DNA of 64,000 nt from JAUXFS01 sp963772635 (GCA_963772635.1 CAVYYK010000041.1:62001-126000), one strand, 5' to 3'; positions 46,067-56,100 are shown, counted from the first letter of the stretch. Numbers and translations are program-made. The notes: generated from the sequence alone by a model not told the origin.

Positions 46067-47962
46067 CCGACCTATTGCGAGTCCGCGACCTCAAGGTGGA
46101 TTTCCATACCCAGGCCGGTGTCACGCGGGCGGTGGATGGTGTTTCGTTCAGGCTGCGGCCAGGCTCCTCGGTGGCGATCGTCGGCGAGTTCAGGCTCCGG
46201 CAAATCGGTTACCGCTCAGGCGATCCTGGGCCTGTTGCCGCGCACCGCGAGGATCGAGAGCGGTGAAATCCTTCTGTCCGACCCGGAAGGTTCGGGACAA
46301 ACCGTCGATCTCGCCAAGCTCGATCCCAATAGCCGCGAGTTCCGGGCGGTGCGCGGCAACCGCATCTCGATGATCTTTCAGGAGCCGATGACGTCGCTCT
46401 CGCCGCTGCACACGGTCGGCAACCAGGTCAGCGAAGCCCTCCATCTGCATCGCAGCATGAGCAGGAAAGACGGCTATCAAACCACGGTCGAGATGCTGGA
46501 CATGGTCGGATTCCCCGATCCGGCGCGAGCCTACAACACCTATCCGTTCGAGCTTTCCGGCGGCCTGCGTCAGCGGGCGATGATCGCCATGGCTCTGGTC
46601 TGTCGTCCGGCATTGCTGATTGCCGACGAACCGAGCACCGCGCTGGACGTCACCATCCAGGCACAGATCCTCAAGCTGGTTGAGGATCTTCAGGCAAAAC
46701 TGGGTATGGCGCTTCTGCTCATCACCCATGACCTCGGTGTCGTCGCCAACGTCGCCGAGGAGGTGGTCATCGTCTATCAGGGCCGGGTGATGGAGAGCGG
46801 CATGCTCCGCGACATCTTCGGCAAACCCAAACATCCTTATCTGCGAGCGTTGTTGCGCGCCGTCCCGCACTTCGACATGAAGCCCGGCGAGCGGTTGATG
46901 CCGTTACGCGAGATCGAGCACCGGGCCGGCCATCTGCTTTCCCCGAGACAAAAGACGCAAGCCGTGGCGAATGCGAGTATCGCTCCGGTTCTGGAGGTGC
47001 AGGGTCTCAGCAAGAGCTTCACCATCCGCAAGGGAAGCAGCTTGTTTCAAAAGGGCGAGCAGGCCGCCGTCAAGGTGGTGGACGACGTCAGTTTTCGCAT
47101 CGAGCGCGGTGACTGTCTGGGTTTGGTCGGCGAGAGCGGTTGCGGCAAGACAACGGTCAGCAAAATGATCATGGGCGCCGTCGCGGCCGATAGCGGACAC
47201 GTCCTCTACAATGATCAGGGCCATCTGGTCGATCTGCTCAAACTCAGCAATCGCGAGCTGGTGCCCTACCGTCGCAAGATCCAGTACGTTTTCCAGGATC
47301 CTTTCAGCTCGCTGAACCCGCGGATGACGGTGTTCGGCATTGTCAGCGAACCGTTGATCATCCATGGCGTCGGCGACGAAAGCTATCGTCGCGAGATGGT
47401 CACCGAGTTGATGCAGGTCGTCGGTTTGAATGCGCGCGACCTCAACCGCTACCCGCACAGTTTTTCCGGTGGACAGCGCCAGCAAATCGGCATCGCGCGG
47501 GCTCTCGCGCTCAAACCCGAACTGTTGATCTGCGATGAGCCGGTCTCCGCCCTCGACGTCTCGGTGCAGGCGCAAATCCTCAATCTGTTAAAGGATTTGC
47601 AGCGGGAATTGGGGCTGACGTACCTGTTCATATCCCATAATCTGGCGGTGGTCGATTACATGGCCGATCGCATCGCCGTCATGTGCGCCGGCAAAGTGGT
47701 CGAGGAGGCGCCCCGGGAAGTGCTGTTCCGCAATCCTGTTCATCCCTATACCCGCGCGCTGCTGGCGGCCGTTCCCTATCCGGATCCGGAGCGTCAGCTG
47801 GATTTCTCGGCGCTGATGGATGGCCGTGCGTCCACGCCCGAGGCTTGGCCGCCGCCGTTCAACATCGACGGTTCCGGCCCACCGGGGCTTTTCGATCTCG
47901 GCGGCAGCCACTACGTGCGTGCCCATTCATTGCCGCCGGAAACAGTGGAGGTCGGAATATGA
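46063..47962 (+). pseudogene. DppD-DppF fused ABC transporter ATPase, frameshifted in the first P-loop
   Basis: About 632 residues carrying two ATPase domains of the peptide/oligosaccharide importer type. The first has VAIVGES-GSGKSVTAQAILG, split by one extra T in gagttcagg near 46195, then ELSGGLRQRAMIAMALVCRP and LLIADEPSTALDVT. The second has LVGESGCGKTTVSKMI, FSGGQRQQIGIARAL and LLICDEPVSALDVSVQ. Between them is the oligopeptide-type linker with PHPYLRALL-like sequence. Removing the T restores a normal enzyme, so a read error is likely. GTG 46063 overlaps the preceding stop, and the gene's own stop overlaps the next start (ATGA). It energises the import complex encoded downstream. Confidence 0.85.
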
Positions 47963-49875
47963 GACGCGTCTTCGTGGGGGGGGCGACGTGGGCCGTGGTG
48001 TTCATGGCCGCGGTACAGGTCATGGCTTTCGTCGAGCCCCCGTCGTTGGCGGAAAAGGTGGCGGCGAAGGTCTTGAAACCGGTCGACGAAAGGCTTCCGG
48101 AGGTTCCTTCGGTGGTGAAGTTCGATCTCCCGGGACAGGCACCGGGCCAATACGGCGGCACCCTGAAAATGATCATGGGACGAACCCAGGACACGCGGAT
48201 GATGGTCGTTTACGGGTACGCCCGGCTCGTCGGCTACGATTCGGATTGGAACCTGGTTCCCGACATCCTCGAGGATTTCACGGTGGAGGAGGGCCGTATC
48301 TTTACCTTTCGCTTGCGCAAGGGGCACAAGTGGTCCGACGGCCACCCCTTTACCTCGGAGGATTTTCGCTTCTACTGGGAGGACGTGCTCAACAATCCCG
48401 ACCTGCACCCCGAGGGCGTGCCGCAGTTTCTCAAGGTCGACGGCAAGCCGCCTCGCTTCGAACTCATCGACGAGACGACGGTTCGCTATTCCTGGGATGG
48501 CCCCAATCCATATTTTCTGCCGGCGCTGGCCGGTGCTCGACCGGAGTACATGTACCAGCCCGCCCACTACATGAAAAAGTTTCACGCCCGTCATGTGGAC
48601 GCGGAGACTCTGGCAAAGAAAATCGAGGAGGAACGCCACCGGAACTGGGAGTCGCTTTACTACTTCCACAGTCATCAGTACCGCAACGACGATCCTAATC
48701 TACCGACGCTGCAGCCCTGGGTGCTGGTCACCGAACCGCCGTCCACCCGCTTCCTGTTCGAGCGCAACCCCTACTACTATCGGGTTGATTCCGAAGGCCA
48801 CCAACTTCCCTACATCGACACGGTGGCGTTTACGGTGACCAACCCGAAGCTGATCCCCGCCAAGGCAGCGGCCGGGGACTCGGATTTGCAGGCCCGCGGG
48901 CTCAGTTTTGACAATTACGCCGTGCTCAAGCAGGGCGAACAGCGCAATGACTATACCGTTCGGCTGTGGCGCTCGGCGCGTGGGTCGGAAATGTCGCTGC
49001 TTCCCAATCTCAACACCATCGATCCCCAGTGGCGGAACGTGATACGCGACGTGAATTTCCGCCGCGCCCTGTCACTGGCGATCAACCGGGCCGAAATCAA
49101 CCAGATCATCTTCTTCGGCCTCGCCAAGGAGGCCAACGATACCGTGCTGCCGGAAAGCCCCCTCTACAAACCCGAATACGCGACCCTGTGGGCCGAGTTC
49201 GACCCCGACAAGGCCAACCGGTTGCTCGATCAAACGGGTCTCGAGAAACGAAACGAGGAAGGCATCAGGCTGTTTCCCGACGGCGCGGCACTGCACCTCG
49301 TCGTCGAGACGGCGGGCGAGAACCCGACCGAGGTGGATATCCTTCAACTCATTCGAGATTCGTGGCAGAAGATCGGCGTCAAGCTCCATATCAAGCCCGA
49401 GCAGCGGGAGGTTCTCCGCAACCGGGTGTTCGCCGGATCGACGGTCATGTCGGTGTGGTCCGGGATCGAAAACGCGCTGCCCAAGGCCGAAACGTCTCCC
49501 CACGAGTTGGCGCCGACGAGCCAATACCAGCTCTATTGGCCGAAGTGGGGATTGTACAATGAAACAGGTGGCGTTGCCGGCGAGCCGGTCGACATCGAGG
49601 CGGCGGAGGAACTGGTGCGCCTCAACAAGGCTTGGGAAACGGAGATCGATCCGGCGGAGAAGGCCAAAATCTGGCACCGGATGCTTGCGATCCGGGCCGA
49701 GCAGGCTTTCACCATCGGCACCGTCCAGGGCGTGCCTCAACCGGTGGTCATCTCCAACCGCCTGCGAAACGTGCCGGAGGAGGGGATATACAACTGGGAT
49801 CCGGGAGCCCACTTCGGCATCTATCACCCCGACACCTTCTGGTGGGCCGATGGAGCCAAAGCCAAAGGGAACTGA
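47959..49875 (+). CDS. extracellular solute-binding protein, family 5
   Basis: 638 residues. Signal MRRVFVGGATWAVVFMAAVQ and VMAF is followed by SLAEKVAAKVLKPVDERLPE and GQYGGTLKMIMGRTQ, a start typical of the long family-5 binding proteins that serve oligosaccharide as well as peptide importers. Further on are FTFRLRKGHKWSDGHPFTSE, VRYSWDGPNPYFLPALAGA and FRRALSLAINRAEINQIIF. It would capture the substrate in the periplasm. It overlaps the ATPase gene by four bases and is nine bases from the first permease. Confidence 0.88.
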   Translation: MRRVFVGGATWAVVFMAAVQVMAFVEPPSLAEKVAAKVLKPVDERLPEVPSVVKFDLPGQAPGQYGGTLKMIMGRTQDTRMMVVYGYARLVGYDSDWNLVPDILEDFTVEEGRIFTFRLRKGHKWSDGHPFTSEDFRFYWEDVLNNPDLHPEGVPQFLKVDGKPPRFELIDETTVRYSWDGPNPYFLPALAGARPEYMYQPAHYMKKFHARHVDAETLAKKIEEERHRNWESLYYFHSHQYRNDDPNLPTLQPWVLVTEPPSTRFLFERNPYYYRVDSEGHQLPYIDTVAFTVTNPKLIPAKAAAGDSDLQARGLSFDNYAVLKQGEQRNDYTVRLWRSARGSEMSLLPNLNTIDPQWRNVIRDVNFRRALSLAINRAEINQIIFFGLAKEANDTVLPESPLYKPEYATLWAEFDPDKANRLLDQTGLEKRNEEGIRLFPDGAALHLVVETAGENPTEVDILQLIRDSWQKIGVKLHIKPEQREVLRNRVFAGSTVMSVWSGIENALPKAETSPHELAPTSQYQLYWPKWGLYNETGGVAGEPVDIEAAEELVRLNKAWETEIDPAEKAKIWHRMLAIRAEQAFTIGTVQGVPQPVVISNRLRNVPEEGIYNWDPGAHFGIYHPDTFWWADGAKAKGN

Positions 49876-49884
49876 CGCCGGCCG

Positions 49885-50883
49885 ATGCTGACCTATCTGA
49901 GCCGCCGATTGCTGACCATGATCCTGACGTTGTTGGTGATCAGCGCGCTGGTGTTCATCATCATCCAGTTGCCGCCCGGCGACTATCTGAGCTCCTACAT
50001 TGCCCAGCTACAGAGCCAGGGCGAAATGGTGCCGCAGGAGAAGATCGACTTCCTGCGCGGCCAATACGGGCTCGATCGGCCGATGGTCGAGCAGTACTTC
50101 GTTTGGCTGGGCGGCTTGGTGCAGGGGGATCTCGGCTATTCCTTCGAGTATAACCGACCGGTGACCGAAGTGGTCGGCGACAGGCTGTTGCTGAGCATGG
50201 TGCTCAACTTCACCACGGTCCTTTTCATCTACATCGTCTCGTTTCCGATCGGGGTCTACTCGGCGACCCATCAATACAGCTGGGGTGACCACGGGCTGAC
50301 GTTCCTCGGTCTTATCGGGCTGGCGACCCCGAACTTCCTGCTTGCACTTATCCTGATGTATTTGGCGAACATCTATTTCGGCACGTCGATCGGCACGTTG
50401 ATGGCGGCGAAATATATCGACCAGCCGTGGAGCTTGGGCAAGGTGCTGTCGCTGATGGAGCATCTCTGGGTGCCGGTGCTGGTGATCGGGACGTCCGGTA
50501 CCGCCGGGATGATCCGTCGGCTGCGCGCCAATCTCCTCGACGAGTTGCAGAAGCAATATGTGGTCACCGGCCGGGCGAAGGGGCTGTCCTCGGGACGGCT
50601 CCTGGTGAAGTATCCGCTGAGGATGGCCCTCAATCCGTTCATCGCCGACATCGGTAACCTGCTGCCGCAGGTGGTATCGGGCTCGGTGATCGTCTCCGCG
50701 GTGATGTCGCTGCAGACGACCGGACCGATGTTGCTCGCCGCGCTGCAAAGCCAGGACATGTACCTGGCCGGCTCGTTCCTGATGTTCCTGGCGGTGCTGA
50801 CGGTGATCGGCATGTTTGTCTCCGATTTGCTGCTCGCGGTACTGGATCCGCGTATCCGGCTGACGGGGACGACGGCGCAATGA
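49885..50883 (+). CDS. DppB-type ABC transporter permease
   Basis: 332 residues. The N-terminal helix MLTYLSRRLLTMILTLLVIS and the DYLSSYIAQLQ-to-FLRGQYGLDRPMVEQYFVWL region are characteristic of DppB/OppB permeases. About six membrane segments are visible and the ATPase-contacting EAA loop reads YVVTGRAKGLSSGRLLVKYP. It forms the channel with the following permease, which it overlaps by four bases. Confidence 0.9.
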   Translation: MLTYLSRRLLTMILTLLVISALVFIIIQLPPGDYLSSYIAQLQSQGEMVPQEKIDFLRGQYGLDRPMVEQYFVWLGGLVQGDLGYSFEYNRPVTEVVGDRLLLSMVLNFTTVLFIYIVSFPIGVYSATHQYSWGDHGLTFLGLIGLATPNFLLALILMYLANIYFGTSIGTLMAAKYIDQPWSLGKVLSLMEHLWVPVLVIGTSGTAGMIRRLRANLLDELQKQYVVTGRAKGLSSGRLLVKYPLRMALNPFIADIGNLLPQVVSGSVIVSAVMSLQTTGPMLLAALQSQDMYLAGSFLMFLAVLTVIGMFVSDLLLAVLDPRIRLTGTTAQ

Positions 50884-52034
50884 GCGACCGGCTGCCCCAC
50901 TACGTCGACCAGGCCCCGTTCGATGTTTTCGAAGCGGAACAGCTGACGCCGGAGCAGGAGCGCTACTACATGGCGTCGCAATGGCGCATGATGTGGTGGC
51001 GTTTCAGGCGTCACAGGGTGGCCGTGGTTGCGGGGATCGTTTTGCTGGCCTCTTACTTTTCCGTCCTGGTGGCGGAGTTCCTGGCGCCTTATGAACTCAA
51101 CACCCGCCTCACCAATTTCATTTACGCGCCGCCGCAGAGGGTTCACCTGTTCAACGATGGCGAGTTGGTCGGGCCGTTCGTCTACGGTCTGAGCTTTCGA
51201 CTCAATCTCGAGACCCTGCAGCGCGAGTATGTGGACGACCACTCCAAGGTCGAGCCGATCCGCTTCCTCTGTGTCGGCGATCCCTACGAATTCTGGGGCG
51301 CCATTCCCGGGCGCCTGCACCTGATCTGCCCGGCGGAAGGGGGGACGCTTTTCCTGCTCGGCACCGACCGCCTCGGGAGGGACATGGCTTCCCGGCTGAT
51401 CTATGGCGGGCGGATCTCGTTGACCGTCGGCCTGGTCGGGATCACCATCAGTTTCCTGCTCGGGATCTCCATCGGCGGCGCCGCCGGCTATTTCGGCGGC
51501 TGGGTCGACCAACTGGTCCAGCGAGTGATCGAGATCCTCCGGTCGCTGCCGGAACTGCCGTTGTGGATGGCGTTGTCCGCGGCCCTGCCGGTGACCTGGA
51601 GCCCGATCCTCGTTTTCCTCGGCATCACCGTCATCCTTGGCCTTCTCGACTGGCCGGGGCTCGCCCGCGCGGTGCGGTCGAAGCTGCTCTCGCTGCGCGA
51701 GGAGGATTTCTGCGCCGCCGCCCGGCTGATGGGGGCGCCCCCCAGCCGGATCATCGGCCGCCATCTGCTTCCCAATTTCATGAGCCATCTGATCGCTTCG
51801 GCGACCCTGTCGATCCCGTCGATGATCCTCGGCGAGACCGCACTCAGCTTTCTCGGCCTCGGGCTGCGCCCGCCGATCACCAGTTGGGGCGTGCTTCTCA
51901 CCGAGGCCCAGAACATCGAGGCGGTGGCCCTCTATCCGTGGCTGTTGCTGCCGATGCTGCCGGTGGTGGTGACGGTCCTCGCGTTCAATTTTCTCGGCGA
52001 CGGGTTGCGTGACGCGGCCGATCCGTACGAGTAG
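50880..52034 (+). CDS. DppC-type ABC transporter permease with large periplasmic insert
   Basis: 384 residues, longer than ordinary DppC (~300). After the first helix (VVAGIVLLASYFSVLVAEFL) an extra ~100-residue region (YELNTRLTNFIYAPPQRVHL, GPFVYGLSFRLNLETLQREY, IRFLCVGDPYEFWG) precedes the conserved GTDRLGRDMASRLIYGGRIS. The EAA loop is FCAAARLMGAPPSRIIGRHL. The insert is shared, in my recollection, with importers linked to carbohydrate loci rather than to plain dipeptide uptake. This supports a glycan or glycopeptide substrate, by inference only. Confidence 0.88.
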   Translation: MSDRLPHYVDQAPFDVFEAEQLTPEQERYYMASQWRMMWWRFRRHRVAVVAGIVLLASYFSVLVAEFLAPYELNTRLTNFIYAPPQRVHLFNDGELVGPFVYGLSFRLNLETLQREYVDDHSKVEPIRFLCVGDPYEFWGAIPGRLHLICPAEGGTLFLLGTDRLGRDMASRLIYGGRISLTVGLVGITISFLLGISIGGAAGYFGGWVDQLVQRVIEILRSLPELPLWMALSAALPVTWSPILVFLGITVILGLLDWPGLARAVRSKLLSLREEDFCAAARLMGAPPSRIIGRHLLPNFMSHLIASATLSIPSMILGETALSFLGLGLRPPITSWGVLLTEAQNIEAVALYPWLLLPMLPVVVTVLAFNFLGDGLRDAADPYE

Positions 52035-52051
52035 GGAAGGGAGCTGCGATC

Positions 52052-52681
52052 ATGGGAGAACCGGCGATACGGCCAGAGTCGCTGCGCTATGTGGGGGATC
52101 TGTCCCGCGAGGACGCCGATCTCCTCGCCGGTTTGGCCCGTGAATCCGACCGCATCCTCGAGTACGGCGTCGGCGCTTCCACCCAGGTTTTCGCCCAGGC
52201 GGCCAACCCGCAAACGGAGATCCTGAGTTTGGACACCGAGGACTACTGGATCGATCGCACCCGTGTGCTACTGGACGAACTGGTCCCCGGCCATGGCGTG
52301 CGCCTGCGGCGTTTCGAGCGGTTGACGGTGCTGGATGATCTGGCCGACGGTTCGTTCGACCTGGTCTTCGACGATGGTCACGAGGATCTGCGCCTGGAAT
52401 TCGGGTTGGCCTCATGGCGATTGTTGGCGGAGGGGGGCAAGCTCGTTCTTCACGACACTCGCCGGCGCGGCGACGTCGGCAACGTTCTGTTTGTCGCGGC
52501 GCGCTATTTCCGCGAGATCGAGCGTATCGATCTCAATCCGGGCGGAAGCAACCTGAGCATCCTCCACAAGTGCGCGCGCAAGCCTTACATCGATTGGAAC
52601 AAGCAGCGAAGACCGGAAGCCTGGGAGATGGGCGAGGAGGACATCGACACGACGATGAGGCGCTTGCGCGGAGCCGGATGA
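52052..52681 (+). CDS. SAM-methyltransferase-fold protein at the end of the ABC operon
   Basis: 209 residues. ESDRILEYGVGASTQVFAQA corresponds to methyltransferase motif I (EYGVGASTQ), SLDTEDYWIDRTR to the acidic second motif, and FDLVFDDGHEDLRLEFGLAS and GGKLVLHDTRRRGD to later strands. This pattern resembles the Methyltransf_24 type. The ribosome site is aaggga, and the gene lies 17 bases after the permease, so it is probably the last gene of the run. The substrate is unknown. Confidence 0.7.
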   Translation: MGEPAIRPESLRYVGDLSREDADLLAGLARESDRILEYGVGASTQVFAQAANPQTEILSLDTEDYWIDRTRVLLDELVPGHGVRLRRFERLTVLDDLADGSFDLVFDDGHEDLRLEFGLASWRLLAEGGKLVLHDTRRRGDVGNVLFVAARYFREIERIDLNPGGSNLSILHKCARKPYIDWNKQRRPEAWEMGEEDIDTTMRRLRGAG

Positions 52682-52867
52682 GCGGATTTCCGACGACGCC
52701 GCGCTCGGCGGGTTCGCTGTTCGCTCAAATGTTGAGAGGGACAGGCGTTTGCGGCATGGATGCGGGTCACGAGGATTGACCATGGATCAAGTCACTGGGC
52801 GGAAAGATGAGTGAAGTGAGACGCAGTTGACGCGTCTTCGGGCTCCGTCTGGTTCGGGGTCTCGACC

Positions 52868-53498
52868 GTGGCGATCGTTGCCGGCCTGGTGCTGGCGATA
52901 TCATGGGCGGCGGCGCGAAACCGTAGGACGGCGAGGAGGCGGTGCAGCCTCGTGAACGGCACTTCGACATCGAGCGTCCGGGCGAACTCACCAAGGCCGA
53001 CGCCAACACGATGTACAACTAGATCATCGATGAAATGGCCCGTGAGCTATGCCGTTTCCGGCGACCCGACGGCGCTCGCCTATCGAAAGCTGGCGTCGCT
53101 TCAACGACGCGTCCTATCGCTCGGACGCCCACGGCAACCGTTACGTCAACAACTACGCCAACGCGATCGCCGCAGAGGCCGGTTACGGCGACCCGAAGGA
53201 AGGCGTCGACATGCCGGCCGGCGCCATCCTCGCCAAGGACAGCTTCACCTATACCGAGGATCACGAACTGTTTCCCGGCGCCCTGTTCATCATGGAGAAG
53301 CTGGCCGAGGGGGCCAACCCGGCGATGGCCGACTGGCGCTACGCGATGATCATTCCGGACGGCAGCGTGTTCGGCGACACCAACGCCGATACCGCCGAGC
53401 GGATGGAATTCTGCCACGAATGCCACGAGCAGAGGGCGGAGTTCGACTACCTGTTCTTCGTCCCCGAAGAATATCGGCGGCGGCTTCCCGACAACTGA
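52868..53498 (+). pseudogene. cytochrome P460-family protein, disrupted
   Basis: The C-terminal part is intact from 53049: WRRFNDASYRSDAHGNRYVN, DMPAGAILAKDSFTYTEDHE, LFPGALFIMEKLAEGANPAM and EFCHECHEQRAEFDYLFFVP, containing the CxxCH haem motif (CHECH) of the P460 family. Upstream pieces are recognisable in other frames (RHFDIERPGELTKADANTMY and AVSGDPTALAYRK). A TAG stop after MYN and two frame changes at about 53045 and 53088 interrupt them. GTG 52868 begins a signal-like VAIVAGLVLAISWAAA. The intact family is periplasmic and haem-bearing, and some members oxidise hydroxylamine. An in-frame stop plus two shifts suggests real loss. Confidence 0.65.
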
Positions 53499-53510
53499 GC
53501 GGCCGTTCGG

Positions 53511-54386
53511 TCAGATTTTTTCGAGCCACAGGCTGGCTTCGTAAGCCTCAACCGCCAGGGGCAGGCGGGCGACGACGGTTCCGTCGAGGGCGGCGGCCAT
53601 CCGGGTCGTCACGTAGCGGCTCGACCACAGGATGCGCCAGCCGCCTCCGTGCACCAGAGCCGCGACACCGAGCTGTTCGTTGTAGCCCCGCCACGACCAC
53701 GCCGGCGGATAGTCGTCGGGCAGAAACACGTCGTGGATGTGGACCAGCACCCCCGCCGGCAGGGCCGGCAGCACCCGGTTGAGCAGGATGTCGACATCTG
53801 TTCCCGGCATCAGGATGTGGCTGGAATCGATACTCACCACGTCGCCGGGGGCGAGGGCCGCAAACGGCGCGTCGCCCACCCCCTGGAGTGTTCCCCGAAG
53901 GGCTTCGACTCCGAGGCGGGCGATGTCGGCGCGCGGCGCCGGATCGATGACGGCGATCCGGGTGGGGTGGCCGCCGTCGGCGACGGCACGGGCGAAAAAG
54001 CGGGTGGAGTGGCCGGCGCCGACCTCGACCAGCCGGGCCGGCCCGCGCCGGCGAACGACAGTGTAGGCGGCGGCGGCATCGAGGCGCGGGAACCAGTGCT
54101 GGCGCCAGCGCGGCGCCGGCGGCGGCTCGCCGCCGATCGCCTCCAGGTCCCCGGCGTAACCGTCGATGGCGGCGATCATCTCGCGAAACGCGTCCTCCCG
54201 GGCACTCATGATCTTCTCGATCGCGCGGTAAGGCGGTCGTTGCCCGGGGCCGGGCACTTCGGCGGCGTAGCGGTAGGGGATGAAGAAACCGCGGCGCGCC
54301 AGTCCGATGATCGTCGGTAGCCCCAGGGCCAGCCGCCGCCGGAAACCCCGGGACAGGAGCCCCCGTTTACGCGGTTTGCCGGTCAC
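53511..54386 (-). CDS. class I SAM-dependent methyltransferase (Methyltransf_24-like)
   Basis: 291 residues from GTG 54386, which overlaps the upstream hypX stop (GTGA). RGPARLVEVGAGHSTRFFAR is motif I (EVGAGHST), followed by RIAVIDPAPRADI, VVSIDSSHILMPGTDVDILL and VLVHIHDVFLPDDYPPAWSW. The H-x2-D pattern HIHDVFLPDDYP is typical of a family often found next to glycosylation or HypX-linked genes. The N-terminus is basic (GKPRKRGLLSRGFRRR). Coupling to hypX suggests a shared role, but none is known to me. Confidence 0.75.
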   Translation of the reverse strand: MTGKPRKRGLLSRGFRRRLALGLPTIIGLARRGFFIPYRYAAEVPGPGQRPPYRAIEKIMSAREDAFREMIAAIDGYAGDLEAIGGEPPPAPRWRQHWFPRLDAAAAYTVVRRRGPARLVEVGAGHSTRFFARAVADGGHPTRIAVIDPAPRADIARLGVEALRGTLQGVGDAPFAALAPGDVVSIDSSHILMPGTDVDILLNRVLPALPAGVLVHIHDVFLPDDYPPAWSWRGYNEQLGVAALVHGGGWRILWSSRYVTTRMAAALDGTVVARLPLAVEAYEASLWLEKI

Positions 54387-56100
54387 GATCCGGCCGCCCT
54401 GCGCTTCCCGGGCCCCCGGCGGCGGTGGCGGGCGATGGTCGGCGGTGTCCGCGACTTGGGAACCGAGCGGACGAAATTGTAGCGGGCGACGTGGTAGCTG
54501 GGATCGAAGCCGTAGAAGTTCATCCGCATCCGTTCCAACTCCTCGCGCCGGTAGGCCTCCAACGGTTTCCGCGCTTCGTCGGCCGATCGCCGGGTGGCCT
54601 TTTCCCGAAGGAGCGCGGGCAGCGCCGGGTCCCGGGCGAGGTCGCGCGCGATCTCGACCACGGCGCGACGGCATGCGGTGACGTCGCCTTCCAAGCGGGC
54701 ATCGATCAGCCCCAGCCGTTCGGCTTCGGCGGTGCCCATGGGCAGCCGGGCCCGGGTGACGATCTCGGCGCTCGCCACACCCGCGCGGCGCGGCAGCAGA
54801 TAGGTCCAGTACTCCGAACCGTACAGGTTGCCCATCCCCTTGTAGTGGGGATTGAGGACGATCCCGTTGCGCGCCAGTACCCGGTCGGCGGCGAGGGCGA
54901 CGAACACCCCGCCGGCGCCGGCATTGCCTTGCATCGCGGCGATCGTCAGCCGGTCGTCGGTGGTGATGATGTCGCGGACCAGGTCGTCGATGGCGTTGAT
55001 GTTGCGCCACGACTCGTCGGCGGCGCTGGCCGCGGCCTCGATGACGTTGAGGTGCATGCCGTTGGACCAGAAATCCGGACCGCCCATCAGCACGATCACC
55101 CGGGTGTCCCGCCGCCGCGCCCGGGCATAGGCCGCGCGCAGGCGCTCGCACTGCCGGGTGCACATCGCGCCGTTGTAGAAGGTGAAGTGCAGGACGCCGA
55201 CCCCGTCCGTCTCCTCGTAGTCGATGTCCCGCCAGGTGGCGCCGTCATGGGCGGGCGCCTCGGGCACCGCCGACAGCCGGTCGCCGAGCACCATCGCCGC
55301 CGGCAGCTTGAAGGTCGGGGTTTCATCCTCGCGCCGGCGCAGGTGGCCGATCCACACCGCTCCGTCGGCGGTCGCCCGGCACACCGCGTCCTCGCGGCGG
55401 CCGATGATCGCGCCGGGCTCACCGTTGAGCCGGTCATCCCGATGGGCGTCGTACAACCACACCGGAACCCCGAGGATCTCGTCGCGCACCCCCGGCCGGC
55501 CGTCGCCGGAATGGATCTTGCGGAGCACGGCGGAGGTGTCGTCGGCGCGCCAGTCGATGGCGCGGTCGGCCTGCTTCATCGCCGGGCGCAGCCGGCCGCG
55601 GACGTCGGGATCGTCGTAATCGAGGGGCTCCGGCCGGAAGCCCCCTCGAGCGACGCGGTCGAGGGCGGCGAGCACCGCCCGCTCCGCGGCCTCGGTCACC
55701 TCGTTGCGATAGAGGCTGCTCTTCGGCGCCGTCCGCATCGGAAAGGCGAGCGACGCCCAGATGTCGCCGGCGTCCATCTCGGCGCCCGCCTGGAGCACGG
55801 TCACCCCCCATTCGGCCTCGCCGTCGAGGATCGCCCAGTCGAGGGCCGGAGGGGCCGCGGTCGCCCCTGATCCCCGGATGGACGACCAGGCAGACGGTCG
55901 TTGCGCCAGACGCTCTCCGGGATCGCCCGCTTGAGGAACGGCGCGACGACCACGTCGGGGCGGAACAGCGCCACCGCCTCCTCGGTCACCCGGTCGTTGA
56001 TGTCGAACTCGACGGAGACCTCGTGACCCCGCTCGTCCAGCGCGACGAACAGCCGTTGGGCGAGGCTGTTGAAGGCATGGGTCAGAAGCAGGATCCGCAC
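54383..56100 (-). pseudogene. hypX: hydrogenase maturation protein HypX (HoxX), frameshifted
   Basis: HypX has an N-terminal formyl-transferase-like domain and a C-terminal enoyl-CoA-hydratase-like domain. It makes CO for the Fe(CO)(CN)2 centre of [NiFe] hydrogenase under aerobic conditions. Here the N-terminus is LLLTHAFNSLAQRLFVALDE and GHEVSVEFDINDRVTEEAVA, FRPDVVVAPFLKRAIPESVW. The C-terminal half has VIVLMGGPDFWSNGMHLNVI, AAMQGNAGAGGVFVALAADR and NPHYKGMGNLYGSEYWTYLL. Two one-base changes near 55898 and 55858 disrupt CLVVHPGIRGDRGPSALDW. Restored length is about 570 residues. GTG 56100 has gaggg six bases upstream. No hydrogenase structural genes are in the window. Confidence 0.85.
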
